Positions 44,533 to 51,611 of a stretch of DNA of 64,000 nt are shown here, piece after piece. The notes under the pieces are model-generated. The model was not told the DNA's origin and searched no databases. It was given only the letters and a program-made list of their open reading frames with translations. How positions within the stretch are numbered: the first letter of the stretch is position 1; every line of letters starts with the position of its first letter. Source of the DNA: JAJFUE01 sp039683515 (GTDB taxonomy: Bacteria; Sumerlaeota; Sumerlaeia; MVZB01); NCBI GenBank assembly GCA_039683515.1, contig JBDKRG010000058.1, forward strand, positions 97,576 through 161,575, given 5' to 3'. A program made the position numbers and the translations under genes.

Positions 44533-45000
44533 ATGCCGACTGAACATGACGACCTGATCGAAAAACTCAAACCAGCGTTTGCTGCCGATCGGCAGCGCGA
44601 CGAGCGGATCGCGCGCGCCGCCGTCCGTCGCGTCCGCGACAAGATCGTCGCCGGCGAAGTCGCCCCGGCCCGCGGTTGGGACTGGGGCTGGCTGATCTCC
44701 GGCCTGCGCCCGGCCGTGGCGCTCACGGCGGCGTGCGCGCTGGCGATCATCGCGCTTTCGTGGTTCGCGACCGGGCGCGCGACCAACGCGACCTCGTCGG
44801 TCTACGTCAGTTTCGCCGCCGAGCAGACCGGCCGCGGCACGGCCGACCGGCCTTTCAACAGCCTCGAGCGCGGCACCACGCAGGTCAAGCCCGGCGGCAC
44901 GCTCAACGTCAAGTCCGGCGCCACCGCCCAGCCCATCCGGATCGAGAAACCGATGCGCCTCGTCGCCGTCGACGGCCAGGTCCGGATCGGGAAATTATAA
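44533..45000 (+). CDS. Likely anti-sigma membrane protein fused to a beta-helix-like segment
   Basis: 155 residues. An N-terminal charged helical region (DDLIEKLKPAFAADRQRDER) lies in the cytoplasm, one membrane helix at about 57-77 (PAVALTAACALAIIALSWF), and outside it GRGTADRPFNSLERGTT followed by GGTLNVKSGATAQPIRIEKP and MRLVAVDGQVRIG. The last part matches the entry strand of secreted right-handed beta-helix proteins (G-T-A-x-x-P-F, P-G-G-T-L). Directly after an ECF sigma gene, it is expected to hold the sigma factor. The short beta-helix tail as a sensor is unusual. Confidence 0.6.
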   Translation: MPTEHDDLIEKLKPAFAADRQRDERIARAAVRRVRDKIVAGEVAPARGWDWGWLISGLRPAVALTAACALAIIALSWFATGRATNATSSVYVSFAAEQTGRGTADRPFNSLERGTTQVKPGGTLNVKSGATAQPIRIEKPMRLVAVDGQVRIGKL

Positions 45001-45087
45001 GCGCAAGCCTCATCACAAATTGAATAGGTCTTTCCCTTGGGTCCTTTTCCGCCCCAGCTGAAGCGGGTGGTCAGACTACCAGCGCGA

Positions 45088-45111
45088 TAAAAAATGCCCG
45101 CTCCAGCGGGC
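45088..45111 (-). terminator. Rho-independent terminator downstream of galT
   Basis: GCCCGCT-CC-AGCGGGC stem-loop; on the minus strand it is followed by ATTTTTTATC. Confidence 0.8.
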
Positions 45112-45157
45112 TGAATGGGTTGCCACCGGCTTGAGCCGATGGTCACTGGCATTGATA

Positions 45158-45213
45158 CCCAGGACTCAGGACTCAGAACCCAGGACTCAGGACTCAGGAC
45201 TCAGGACCCAGGA
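45158..45213. repeat. CAGGACT heptamer tandem repeat, eight units
   Basis: Units CAGGACT, CAGGACT, CAGAACC, CAGGACT, CAGGACT, CAGGACT, CAGGACC, CAGGACT run without interruption and stop exactly at the galT stop codon (45214). Confidence 0.92.
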
Positions 45214-46260
45214 CTACTCTTCCTCGACCAGGTGTCCTTCGTCGATGACCTGCTTCAGGAAATCGGCGGCCTCTTCGGGGAGCGTCGGGTTGACGTGGAA
45301 ACCGGTCCCCCACTCGAACCCGGCGACGGTCGTCAGGCGCGGGATGATCTCCATGTGCCAGTGGTACTGGCGCGCGCTCAGGCCGCTCGAGTCGGTCGGC
45401 TTGGCCTGCGGGGCGCTGTGGATGACCAGGTTGAACGGCGGGTTCTGCAGGGCCTGTTCGATGGAGCCCAGAGCCTGCTTCATGATCGCGGCCAGCGCCG
45501 GGATCTCGCCGTCGGTCAGGAACTGGAAGTCGTGGCTGTGGCGGCGCGGCAGGATCCACGTCTCGAACGGGAACCGCGCCGCGAACGGCTCGATGGCGAT
45601 GAACCCCTCGTTGATGGCCACGACGCGCGTGTTGGCCTTGATCTCCTGCTGGATGATGTCGCAGAACAGGCAGCGTTCCTTGTATTCGTAGTATTCGTGC
45701 GTGCTGCGCATCTCGTCGGCGATCCAGCGCGGCGTGATCGGCAGCGCCATGATCTGCGAGTGCGCGTGGAAGATCCGCGAGCCGGCCGACTGCCCGTAGT
45801 TGCGGAAGATCTGCACGTAGCGGAAACGTTGGTCGCGGTAGAGGTCGTTCATGCGGTCGCGCCACGTGCGCACGACCGATTCCATGCGCGCCTGCTTGTA
45901 GTGCGCCATCCGGGCGTTGTGGCGCGGGCTCTCGATGATGACCTCGTGCGCGCCGACGCCGTTGACCATGTCGTAGATCCCCTCGCCGGAGCGGGTGACC
46001 TCCCCCTCGATGCGCAGCAGCGCGAACTTGTTGGGGATGACGCGCAGCTGCCAGCCGCGCCCGTTCTTGCCCATGCCGCCGGCGCGGTCGGCCCAGATTT
46101 CGGGCGGGGTCATGCGCTCGTTCCCCTCGCAGAACGGGCAGCTGGCCTCGCTGGTGGTCTCGGTTTCGTTGATCGGCTGCAGGGCGGGCGGGCGCGGGAT
46201 GACCTCGCGGGCCATGATCACCCAGCCGCCGCTGACGGGATCTTTGCGCAGCATCGACAT
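45214..46260 (-). CDS. galT: Galactose-1-phosphate uridylyltransferase
   Basis: 348 residues from the ATG at 46260, eight bases after GAGG; a GTG at 46272 overlapping the upstream stop is an alternative. HIT-superfamily protein with the zinc pair CPFCEGNE and the active-site HAHSQ in GQSAGSRIFHAHSQIMALP, the nucleotidyl-His site. It interconverts UDP-glucose and UDP-galactose with the sugar phosphates in the cytoplasm. The strict H-P-H of classical GalT is H-A-H here, so a related sugar-1-phosphate nucleotidyltransferase is possible. It is in an operon with the TPR gene upstream. Confidence 0.85.
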   Translation of the reverse strand: MSMLRKDPVSGGWVIMAREVIPRPPALQPINETETTSEASCPFCEGNERMTPPEIWADRAGGMGKNGRGWQLRVIPNKFALLRIEGEVTRSGEGIYDMVNGVGAHEVIIESPRHNARMAHYKQARMESVVRTWRDRMNDLYRDQRFRYVQIFRNYGQSAGSRIFHAHSQIMALPITPRWIADEMRSTHEYYEYKERCLFCDIIQQEIKANTRVVAINEGFIAIEPFAARFPFETWILPRRHSHDFQFLTDGEIPALAAIMKQALGSIEQALQNPPFNLVIHSAPQAKPTDSSGLSARQYHWHMEIIPRLTTVAGFEWGTGFHVNPTLPEEAADFLKQVIDEGHLVEEE

Positions 46261-46268
46261 CGTCGGCC

Positions 46269-46922
46269 TCACTTCGCCTTGGCGGTCCCGGTTGTCGGGG
46301 CGTCGTTGGATTGCAGGCGTTTGGCCAGTTCCTGGCGGTAGGGCACGGCCTTTTTATCGTAGATCGGGCTTACCGAGGCGCGGGCAAAACCCTGCCCGGC
46401 CTCGAGGAGGTTGCCCTGCTTGAGCTTCAAGATGCCGAAATAGAAGTTGGCCGCCGCGTTCTGGGGATCGGCCTTGAGCAGCCGGCCCAGGTACTCGGTC
46501 GCCTGGGCGTAATCGCCCTTCTGGAAGTAGGCGGCGCCGAGATACTCGTCGCCGGAAATGGTCGGGGCGAATTCCTGCCATTTCTTCACGTTCTCGATCG
46601 CCAGGTCGGGTTTCTCGAGGACGAGGTAGCAGGTCGCGAGCCGCTCGCGCGCCCACCACCAGTCGTTTTTTCCCCAGTCGTTCCGGGTCAACTTCTCCAG
46701 GTACGGGACGGCCCTGGCGTAGTCCCCGGCGCGAAAGGCCCGATCCGCCGCGACGCGATTTTTGCTGCGCAGGTAGGAGGGGTAGTTGATGGCCGTCAGC
46801 GTGAGCGAAACCACCAGGAAGAAGCCCAGGATGATCAACGTCAACTGGTCGACCGCGGGGCGCCGGGTCCCTGAAGGCTGGGCTTGGGTTTCAGTGGGCT
46901 GTTGTGCGTCGGGTTTGGACAT
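46269..46922 (-). CDS. TPR-repeat protein with one membrane helix
   Basis: 217 residues from MSKPDAQQPTET at 46922; the upstream frame has no good start. A Gln/Pro-rich N-terminus precedes one membrane helix (LTLIILGFFLVVSLTLTAI), then TPR-like repeats (AADRAFRAGDYARAVPYLEK, YLGAAYFQKGDYAQATEYLG, NFYFGILKLKQGNLLEAGQG). Its stop is adjacent to galT, so they probably share an operon. The partner is unknown. Confidence 0.72.
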   Translation of the reverse strand: MSKPDAQQPTETQAQPSGTRRPAVDQLTLIILGFFLVVSLTLTAINYPSYLRSKNRVAADRAFRAGDYARAVPYLEKLTRNDWGKNDWWWARERLATCYLVLEKPDLAIENVKKWQEFAPTISGDEYLGAAYFQKGDYAQATEYLGRLLKADPQNAAANFYFGILKLKQGNLLEAGQGFARASVSPIYDKKAVPYRQELAKRLQSNDAPTTGTAKAK

Positions 46923-47007
46923 GTATTTCTCGGGCCGGCGCGCGGCCGGGTCGCCTCGTTTCAAAGTATACTACGCCGGCTGCGCCGGCTCCATGGGGAT
47001 CGGCCGC

Positions 47008-48135
47008 TCAGGCGTTGGCCTCGGCTTCCTCGATCTCGCTGATGCGGACCGGCATGACCAGGAACAGCGACTGCGGGTCGCTTTCGCATTCGAACACGAT
47101 CGGGGCGTTGACGTCCTTGATCTTGAGGTCGACCTGCGGGTCGGGCGTGACCTTGAAGATCTCCTGCAGATACTGGTGGTTGAACGCCAGCCGGAACGGT
47201 TCGCCGTCGTAATCGGTCTCGATCGCCCCCTCGTAGGTCCCGTCCTCGCTGGACTGGGCCTGGATCTCGATCTGGCCCTTGGAGAACTTGAGCATGATCG
47301 AATGGTGGCGGCGCTCGGCGACGATCGCGGCGCGGTTGATCGCGTCGGCCAGCGTCGTCTTCTGGATCCGGATCGTGCGCTTGAACGACTGCGGGATGAC
47401 GGCGTCATACTTGGGGTAGGTGCCCTCGAGCCGCGCGGAGACGTAGCTGAGGTTGTCGAGCGTGAAGCTGACCTGGCGGTCGCTGAAGCCGAGCTCGATC
47501 TCGCCCTCCTCGCCGATGGCCTTGTCGATCTCCTCCAGAATGCGCTTGGGCAGGATGGCGTTGATCGAGTCGCGCCCGCGGATCTCGAGCGGTTCCATGG
47601 TCGTCTTGCCGAGCTTGCGGCCGTCGGTGGCGACGCACGTCAGGCGCCCGCCGCTGAGCTCGAACAGCACGCCCATGAGGACCTTGCGCGGGTCGCGCAC
47701 CGGGATCGCGAACATGGTGTTGTGGAGGATGCGGCGCAGGTCGGCCTGGCGCAGCACGAGGGTCGTCTCGGCGTCGATGCGCGGCCACTCGGGGAAGTCG
47801 TCCGACGGCATCGTGCCCATCGCGTAGGTGTTGCGGCCGCTCGTGATCGTCAGCTTGCTGCCGGTGGCGTCCAGCACGACCTCGCCCTCGGGCATGAGCT
47901 TGACGATGTCGGCGAGCAGGCGCGAGTTGACGGTGACGCGCCCGCCCTCCTCGACCTGGGCCTTCAGCTCGACCCGGCCGAACGACTCCAGGTCGGTGCC
48001 GTAGAGCGTCGTGGCCGCCGCCCCGGCCTCGATGAGGACGTTGGCCAGGATCGGCATGGTCGAGGCCGAGTTGACGATGTTCTGGATCAGCGAGATCCCG
48101 CTGGCGAGCGATTGCCGTTCAAATATGACCTTCAT
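47008..48135 (-). CDS. dnaN: DNA polymerase III beta sliding clamp
   Basis: 375 residues, normal length. Three repeated clamp domains with the family ends TVNSRLLADIVKLMPEGEV, KFSKGQIEIQAQSSEDGTYE and the C-terminal LFLVMPVRISEIEE. GGGAGC precedes the ATG. It stands alone rather than next to dnaA/recF, and there is no sign of an origin of replication (no DnaA-box cluster). Confidence 0.96.
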   Translation of the reverse strand: MKVIFERQSLASGISLIQNIVNSASTMPILANVLIEAGAAATTLYGTDLESFGRVELKAQVEEGGRVTVNSRLLADIVKLMPEGEVVLDATGSKLTITSGRNTYAMGTMPSDDFPEWPRIDAETTLVLRQADLRRILHNTMFAIPVRDPRKVLMGVLFELSGGRLTCVATDGRKLGKTTMEPLEIRGRDSINAILPKRILEEIDKAIGEEGEIELGFSDRQVSFTLDNLSYVSARLEGTYPKYDAVIPQSFKRTIRIQKTTLADAINRAAIVAERRHHSIMLKFSKGQIEIQAQSSEDGTYEGAIETDYDGEPFRLAFNHQYLQEIFKVTPDPQVDLKIKDVNAPIVFECESDPQSLFLVMPVRISEIEEAEANA

Positions 48136-48170
48136 GCTGGTAGCTCCCGGGAAGATAAGAAATCTGAATC

Positions 48171-48198
48171 ACTTTATGCGTTCGGACGGGGTTGTCAA
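48171..48198 (-). promoter_or_regulatory. Promoter candidate for dnaN
   Basis: Consensus TTGACA (minus strand, 48193-48198) and TAAAGT (48171-48176), spacer 16, about 35 bases before the ATG. Confidence 0.6.
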
Positions 48199-48227
48199 TA
48201 GAAGATCTCTCCGCCGCTCCGCCCCCC

Positions 48228-48301
48228 CCGTTCGTGCTCGTGCGTCGTGCGTCGTAATCGTAATCGTAATCGAAAATCGATTCAACGACGCACGAGCACG
48301 A
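48228..48301. repeat. TCGTGCGTCG / TAATCG repeat ending in an inverted copy of itself
   Basis: The first 39 bases (48228-48266) are identical to 58601-58639. The TCGTGCTCGTGCGTCGT arm (48232-48248) has an exact 17-base reverse complement at 48285-48301, giving a long potential stem between dnaN and the rpsR terminator. Confidence 0.9.
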
Positions 48302-48311
48302 GCACGAAAAT

Positions 48312-48346
48312 AAAACGTCTCCGTCTCCCGTTGCCGGGAGACGGAG
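48312..48346 (-). terminator. Rho-independent terminator of the rpsR cluster
   Basis: 12-bp perfect stem CTCCGTCTCCCG / CGGGAGACGGAG with a TTGC loop; on the minus strand it is followed by ACGTTTTATTTT. It lies just past the rpsR stop. Confidence 0.9.
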
Positions 48347-48371
48347 AGCATTGGTTGCCTTCGCCGATCCG

Positions 48372-48710
48372 TTACTTCTGGCTGACGTAGGGCAGCAGGG
48401 CCATGTAGCGGGCGCGCTTGATGGCCTGGGCGACCATGCGCTGGTGGCGGGCGGTGTTGCCCGTCATCCGGCGCGGCAGGATCTTGCCGCTGTCGCCCAT
48501 GTACGAGCGCAGGCGGGCGATGTCCTTGTAGTCGATGTAGTTGGCGTTTTCGATCACGTACTCGGAGGTTTTGCCCCGGTGCGGACGACGGCCGCCGCGG
48601 CGCGGGCCGCGGTCGCCACGATCACCACCGCGATCGCCACGATCGCCACGGTCGCGCCCATACGAGCGTTCGCCCTGGAAGTCGCGATCCTGGTTGCTTG
48701 ATTCGCTCAT
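48372..48710 (-). CDS. rpsR: Ribosomal protein S18 with Arg/Gly/Asp-rich N-terminal extension
   Basis: 112 residues, the last gene of the rplY-pth-rpsF-ssb-rpsR cluster. The core from about residue 47 is normal S18 (TSEYVIENANYIDYKDIARL, then KILPRRMTGNTARHQRMVAQ, KRARYMALLPY). The first 45 residues are low complexity (RGDRGDRGGDRGDRGPRRGG), longer than the usual 75-residue protein. The extension is Arg-rich and may bind rRNA, but it also looks like a codon-repeat expansion. rplI, the usual next gene, is absent. Confidence 0.94.
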   Translation of the reverse strand: MSESSNQDRDFQGERSYGRDRGDRGDRGGDRGDRGPRRGGRRPHRGKTSEYVIENANYIDYKDIARLRSYMGDSGKILPRRMTGNTARHQRMVAQAIKRARYMALLPYVSQK

Positions 48711-48777
48711 GAGATTAGTTGCTCCTGGTATCCTTTAAAAAAAGTTTTCAGTTCCAATGGCCTGCGTCCCGAGTCGG

Positions 48778-49254
48778 TCAGAACGGCAGATCATCCTCGG
48801 TGCTTGGGCTCTTGGGCGCCGCCGGCTGCTGCGGGGCGGGCGACCAGGTTGCGGGGGCTTCGTCCACGACATCGCCACCCGGGTGCGGCGGCTGACCCTG
48901 GGCTCCATCCCCACGCGGCTCGGCGAACTGGATCCGCTCGGCCACGACGCTGATCTTGGTGCGGTTGGCCCCGGTCTCGCGGTCCTGCCAGTTTTCCTGG
49001 CGCAGGCGACCCTCGACGTAGATCAGTTTGCCCTTGGACAGGTAGTTGTGGCAAAAGTCGGCCCAGCGTTCCCACGCCGTGATGTCGACGAACACCGTCT
49101 CGTCCTGGGCCGATTCGCCCGACTCACGGTCGAACGCGCGGCGGCGGTTGACGGCGATCCGCATGTTGGCGACGGGGCGGCCGGTGGTGGTGTTGCGGTA
49201 CTCCGGATCGCGCGTCAGTCGGCCGATCAGCAATACCTTGTTCAGTTCCAGCAT
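48778..49254 (-). CDS. ssb: Single-stranded DNA-binding protein
   Basis: 158 residues: OB fold (LNKVLLIGRLTRDPEYRNTT, VFVDITAWERWADFC, KLIYVEGRLRQENWQDRETG), a flexible Gly/Pro linker and the DDLPF tail that recruits repair and replication partners. It lies between rpsF and rpsR, the conserved place. 21 bases separate it from rpsF. Confidence 0.97.
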   Translation of the reverse strand: MLELNKVLLIGRLTRDPEYRNTTTGRPVANMRIAVNRRRAFDRESGESAQDETVFVDITAWERWADFCHNYLSKGKLIYVEGRLRQENWQDRETGANRTKISVVAERIQFAEPRGDGAQGQPPHPGGDVVDEAPATWSPAPQQPAAPKSPSTEDDLPF

Positions 49255-49275
49255 TGAAGTGGTCTCCCTTGCCGG

Positions 49276-49797
49276 TTACTCAGCGGGGGTTTCCGGCGCG
49301 CCTTCGGCCGGGGCCTCGGGGACGCTTTCAGCCGGGGCTTCGGCGACCGGAGCCGCGGGCGCGGGGGCCGGGGCCGGGGCCGGGCGGTCCTCATAGCGCC
49401 GACGCATGCCGCCGCGGGGCTCGAACCGGAAATCGGCCAGGTAGCCGGGTTGAGGCACAAGCTGGGCGACTTCGCGGTCGCGCTTCTTGACCGGAACCGT
49501 GATGACCATGTGGCGCAGCACGTTTTCGTCGAACCGGCAAGCCTTCTCGAAGCTGTCGAGAAGCTCGCGGCCCTTGCCGCTCAGGTTGAAGTAGAAGATG
49601 ACGTAGTAGCCGTCCTTCTTGCGGGCGATCTCGTACGCCAGGCGCCGGCGGCCCCAGCGCGCGATCTCGCGGATAGTGGCGCCGCCCGCGTTGAGGATCC
49701 CCTCAAGGCGCGCGATCATGGCGTTGATCTCCTCATCGCCCATCTGGGCGTTGAGGATGACCATGGCCTCGTAGTTACGAACTTCCTTACCGGGCAT
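49276..49797 (-). CDS. rpsF: Ribosomal protein S6 with Ala/Pro/Glu tail
   Basis: 173 residues from MPGKEVRNYEAMVILN; longer frames upstream lack a start signal. The core is normal S6 (INAMIARLEGILNAGGATIR, GRRRLAYEIARKKDGYYVIF). After about residue 125 comes a tail rich in Ala, Pro and Glu (PAPAPAPAAPVAEAPAESVP), unlike the short Glu tails of E. coli S6. The ribosome site GGGAGGT is 11 bases away, slightly far. Confidence 0.95.
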   Translation of the reverse strand: MPGKEVRNYEAMVILNAQMGDEEINAMIARLEGILNAGGATIREIARWGRRRLAYEIARKKDGYYVIFYFNLSGKGRELLDSFEKACRFDENVLRHMVITVPVKKRDREVAQLVPQPGYLADFRFEPRGGMRRRYEDRPAPAPAPAPAAPVAEAPAESVPEAPAEGAPETPAE

Positions 49798-49930
49798 GGA
49801 TGGTAACGACCTCCCTTTGGTTTCAAGCAGTCCCGGTCCACGTCGCTTGGGCGCGACGGCCGGAACAGGGGGTACCGATTGGATCGGTGCGAAATCGGCC
49901 CGGCTTTCAGCGGTCCGGACCGACAAAATC

Positions 49931-50527
49931 TTACTCTTTTTCGCCCTCGGCTGCAAACGGCCTCATGCCGTTGTAGCGGTCGGCGGCGGCAACCACTCCC
50001 TCGGCCGCCCATTGCTCGGCGGCATCGGCCGCCAGGTCGAGCATCTGGCCGAGCCTGGCGCGCTCGTCCGGGGCCAGTCGCGACAACACGAACTGGACGA
50101 GGTCCTCGATCTCGCTGCCCGGGTGGATGCCGACCCGCAGCCGGGCAAACCGGTCGTGGCCGAGGCACTCGATCACCGACTTGAGCCCGTTGTGGCCGCC
50201 GGCGCGGCCGCCGGCCCGGATGCGAAGCCGCCCGATCGGCAGGTTCACATCGTCGGTGATCACCAGAAGATCGTCGTCGCCGAGCTCGCGCTGGCGCGCG
50301 AAGGCCGCCACCGAGCGTCCCGACAGGTTCATGAACGTCTGCGGCTTCATGAGGACGACGGGCACGTTCGCAATCCGCCCGTCGGCCACCTCGGCCTCGT
50401 AGCGCTCGTTCATGCGGAGGGCAAGACCCCAGCGCCGCGCCAGGCGATCGATGACTTCGAAGCCCATGTTGTGCGCGGTGGCGGCGTAGCGCCGCCCAGG
50501 GTTGCCGAGTCCAACGATCAGTTTCAT
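49931..50527 (-). CDS. pth: Peptidyl-tRNA hydrolase
   Basis: 198 residues. Releases tRNA from stalled peptidyl-tRNA. Motifs LIVGLGNPGRRYAATAHNMG (catalytic His19), LMKPQTFMNLSG and GGRAGGHNGLKSVIECLG are in place. The Arg normally before the catalytic His is Ala here, and the usual GIGRP-type strand is GIHPGSE. The active His and Asn are kept, so activity is expected. Confidence 0.95.
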   Translation of the reverse strand: MKLIVGLGNPGRRYAATAHNMGFEVIDRLARRWGLALRMNERYEAEVADGRIANVPVVLMKPQTFMNLSGRSVAAFARQRELGDDDLLVITDDVNLPIGRLRIRAGGRAGGHNGLKSVIECLGHDRFARLRVGIHPGSEIEDLVQFVLSRLAPDERARLGQMLDLAADAAEQWAAEGVVAAADRYNGMRPFAAEGEKE

Positions 50528-50560
50528 TCAAAGAACCACTCGAACAGGTGTCGGAAGTCC

Positions 50561-50639
50561 TCGTGCATCGTGCGTCGTAATCGTGCTCGTAAATCGATCC
50601 GACCACTCCGAAATCCGCAATCCGCAATCCGCAATCGGA
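50561..50639. repeat. TCGTGCATCG and ATCCGCA heptamer repeats between pth and rplY
   Basis: TCGTGCATCGTGCGTCGTAA is followed by AAATCCG CAATCCG CAATCCG CAATCGG. The last unit ends at the base before the rplY stop codon (50640). Confidence 0.88.
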
Positions 50640-51308
50640 TTACTTCTTCGGCTTGGCTTCCTCTTCGCCTTCCTCTTCCTTCTTCTTGCCGATCAGCTCG
50701 GGCTGGGCGGCTTCGCCCTCGGCGGCCGCGGTCGGCGCCGCTTCCTCTTCCTTCCGCGGCGGAAGGACCGAGAACAGCGCCGTTTCCGGCTCGTCGATGA
50801 CCCGGACGCCCTCGGGCAGCTTCAGGTCGCTGACGTGGAACGAGTCGTTCATGCGCAGGCCGCTGAGGTTGGCGTCGATGTGCTTGGGGATGTCGAGCGC
50901 GCGGCACATGACGGTGACCGTGCGCTGGACGTGCTCGAGGATGCCGCCTTCCTTGACGCCCGCCGGGGTCTCGCCCGTGGCGCGGATCGGGACCTCGACC
51001 TCGATTTCCTTGGTCAGGTCGACGCGGACGAAGTCAAGGTGCATCAGTTTCTCGGTCACCGGGTGGCGCTGGATTTCGCGCAGCAGAGCCGGCTCTTCGC
51101 CCCCGGCCAGTGCCAGGTTGAAAATCGCGTTGGTGCGACGGGCGCCGCGCAGCACCATTTCCATTTCGTGATCGCCGACGCTGATCGACGCGTTCTGGCC
51201 CTCGCCGCCGTAAAGCACGGCCGGGACGCGGCCATCGCGACGCAGACGGCGATTGTCGCCCTTGAGGACTTTCTCGCGGACTTCACCCTTGATGGTCACC
51301 TGCTCCAT
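50640..51308 (-). CDS. rplY: Ribosomal protein L25/Ctc with acidic-basic tail
   Basis: 222 residues from MEQVTIKGEVREK (AGGAG nine bases upstream); an ATG at 51338 would add ten residues. Binds 5S rRNA. The long Ctc-type form: L25 core (VPAVLYGGEG, LMHLDFVRVD), the extra beta domain (LEHVQRTVTVMCRALDIPKH, VIDEPETALFSVL) and a Glu/Lys-rich tail. First gene of the cluster rplY-pth-rpsF-ssb-rpsR. Confidence 0.95.
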   Translation of the reverse strand: MEQVTIKGEVREKVLKGDNRRLRRDGRVPAVLYGGEGQNASISVGDHEMEMVLRGARRTNAIFNLALAGGEEPALLREIQRHPVTEKLMHLDFVRVDLTKEIEVEVPIRATGETPAGVKEGGILEHVQRTVTVMCRALDIPKHIDANLSGLRMNDSFHVSDLKLPEGVRVIDEPETALFSVLPPRKEEEAAPTAAAEGEAAQPELIGKKKEEEGEEEAKPKK

Positions 51309-51611
51309 CGCCCACTGCTCCTTAACTCGGCCCGCCATCCCGATGCCTCCGATTGAGGCTCACGGTCCGCCCGAACACAGTCCGGCGGGGGTGGCTGGGC
51401 AGCCAAAACCGGTATCTTAGCGGCCCCGCCGCCGATTGCAAAGGAAATTTTTCCGCAATCTGGCGCAACCGGCCATCCGCCTCATGGGGGGGCGGGGGCG
51501 ATTCACGCCCCCCCGGGCACTCGGCGGTTGTGTTGGCCCCGGATTCGGTTTAAGATGCCCGCCAGCTTTTTCGATTCTTACATTTCACTTTCGCATCGGA
51601 GGTTTGACGTC

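Noticed and set aside
45158..45213. CRISPR array
   Set aside because: Units are only 7 bp, contiguous and without spacers; the other arrays have units of 9-10 bp and also lack spacers.
47008..48300. Replication origin at dnaN
   Set aside because: No dnaA, recF or gyrB is adjacent and no DnaA-box cluster is visible.
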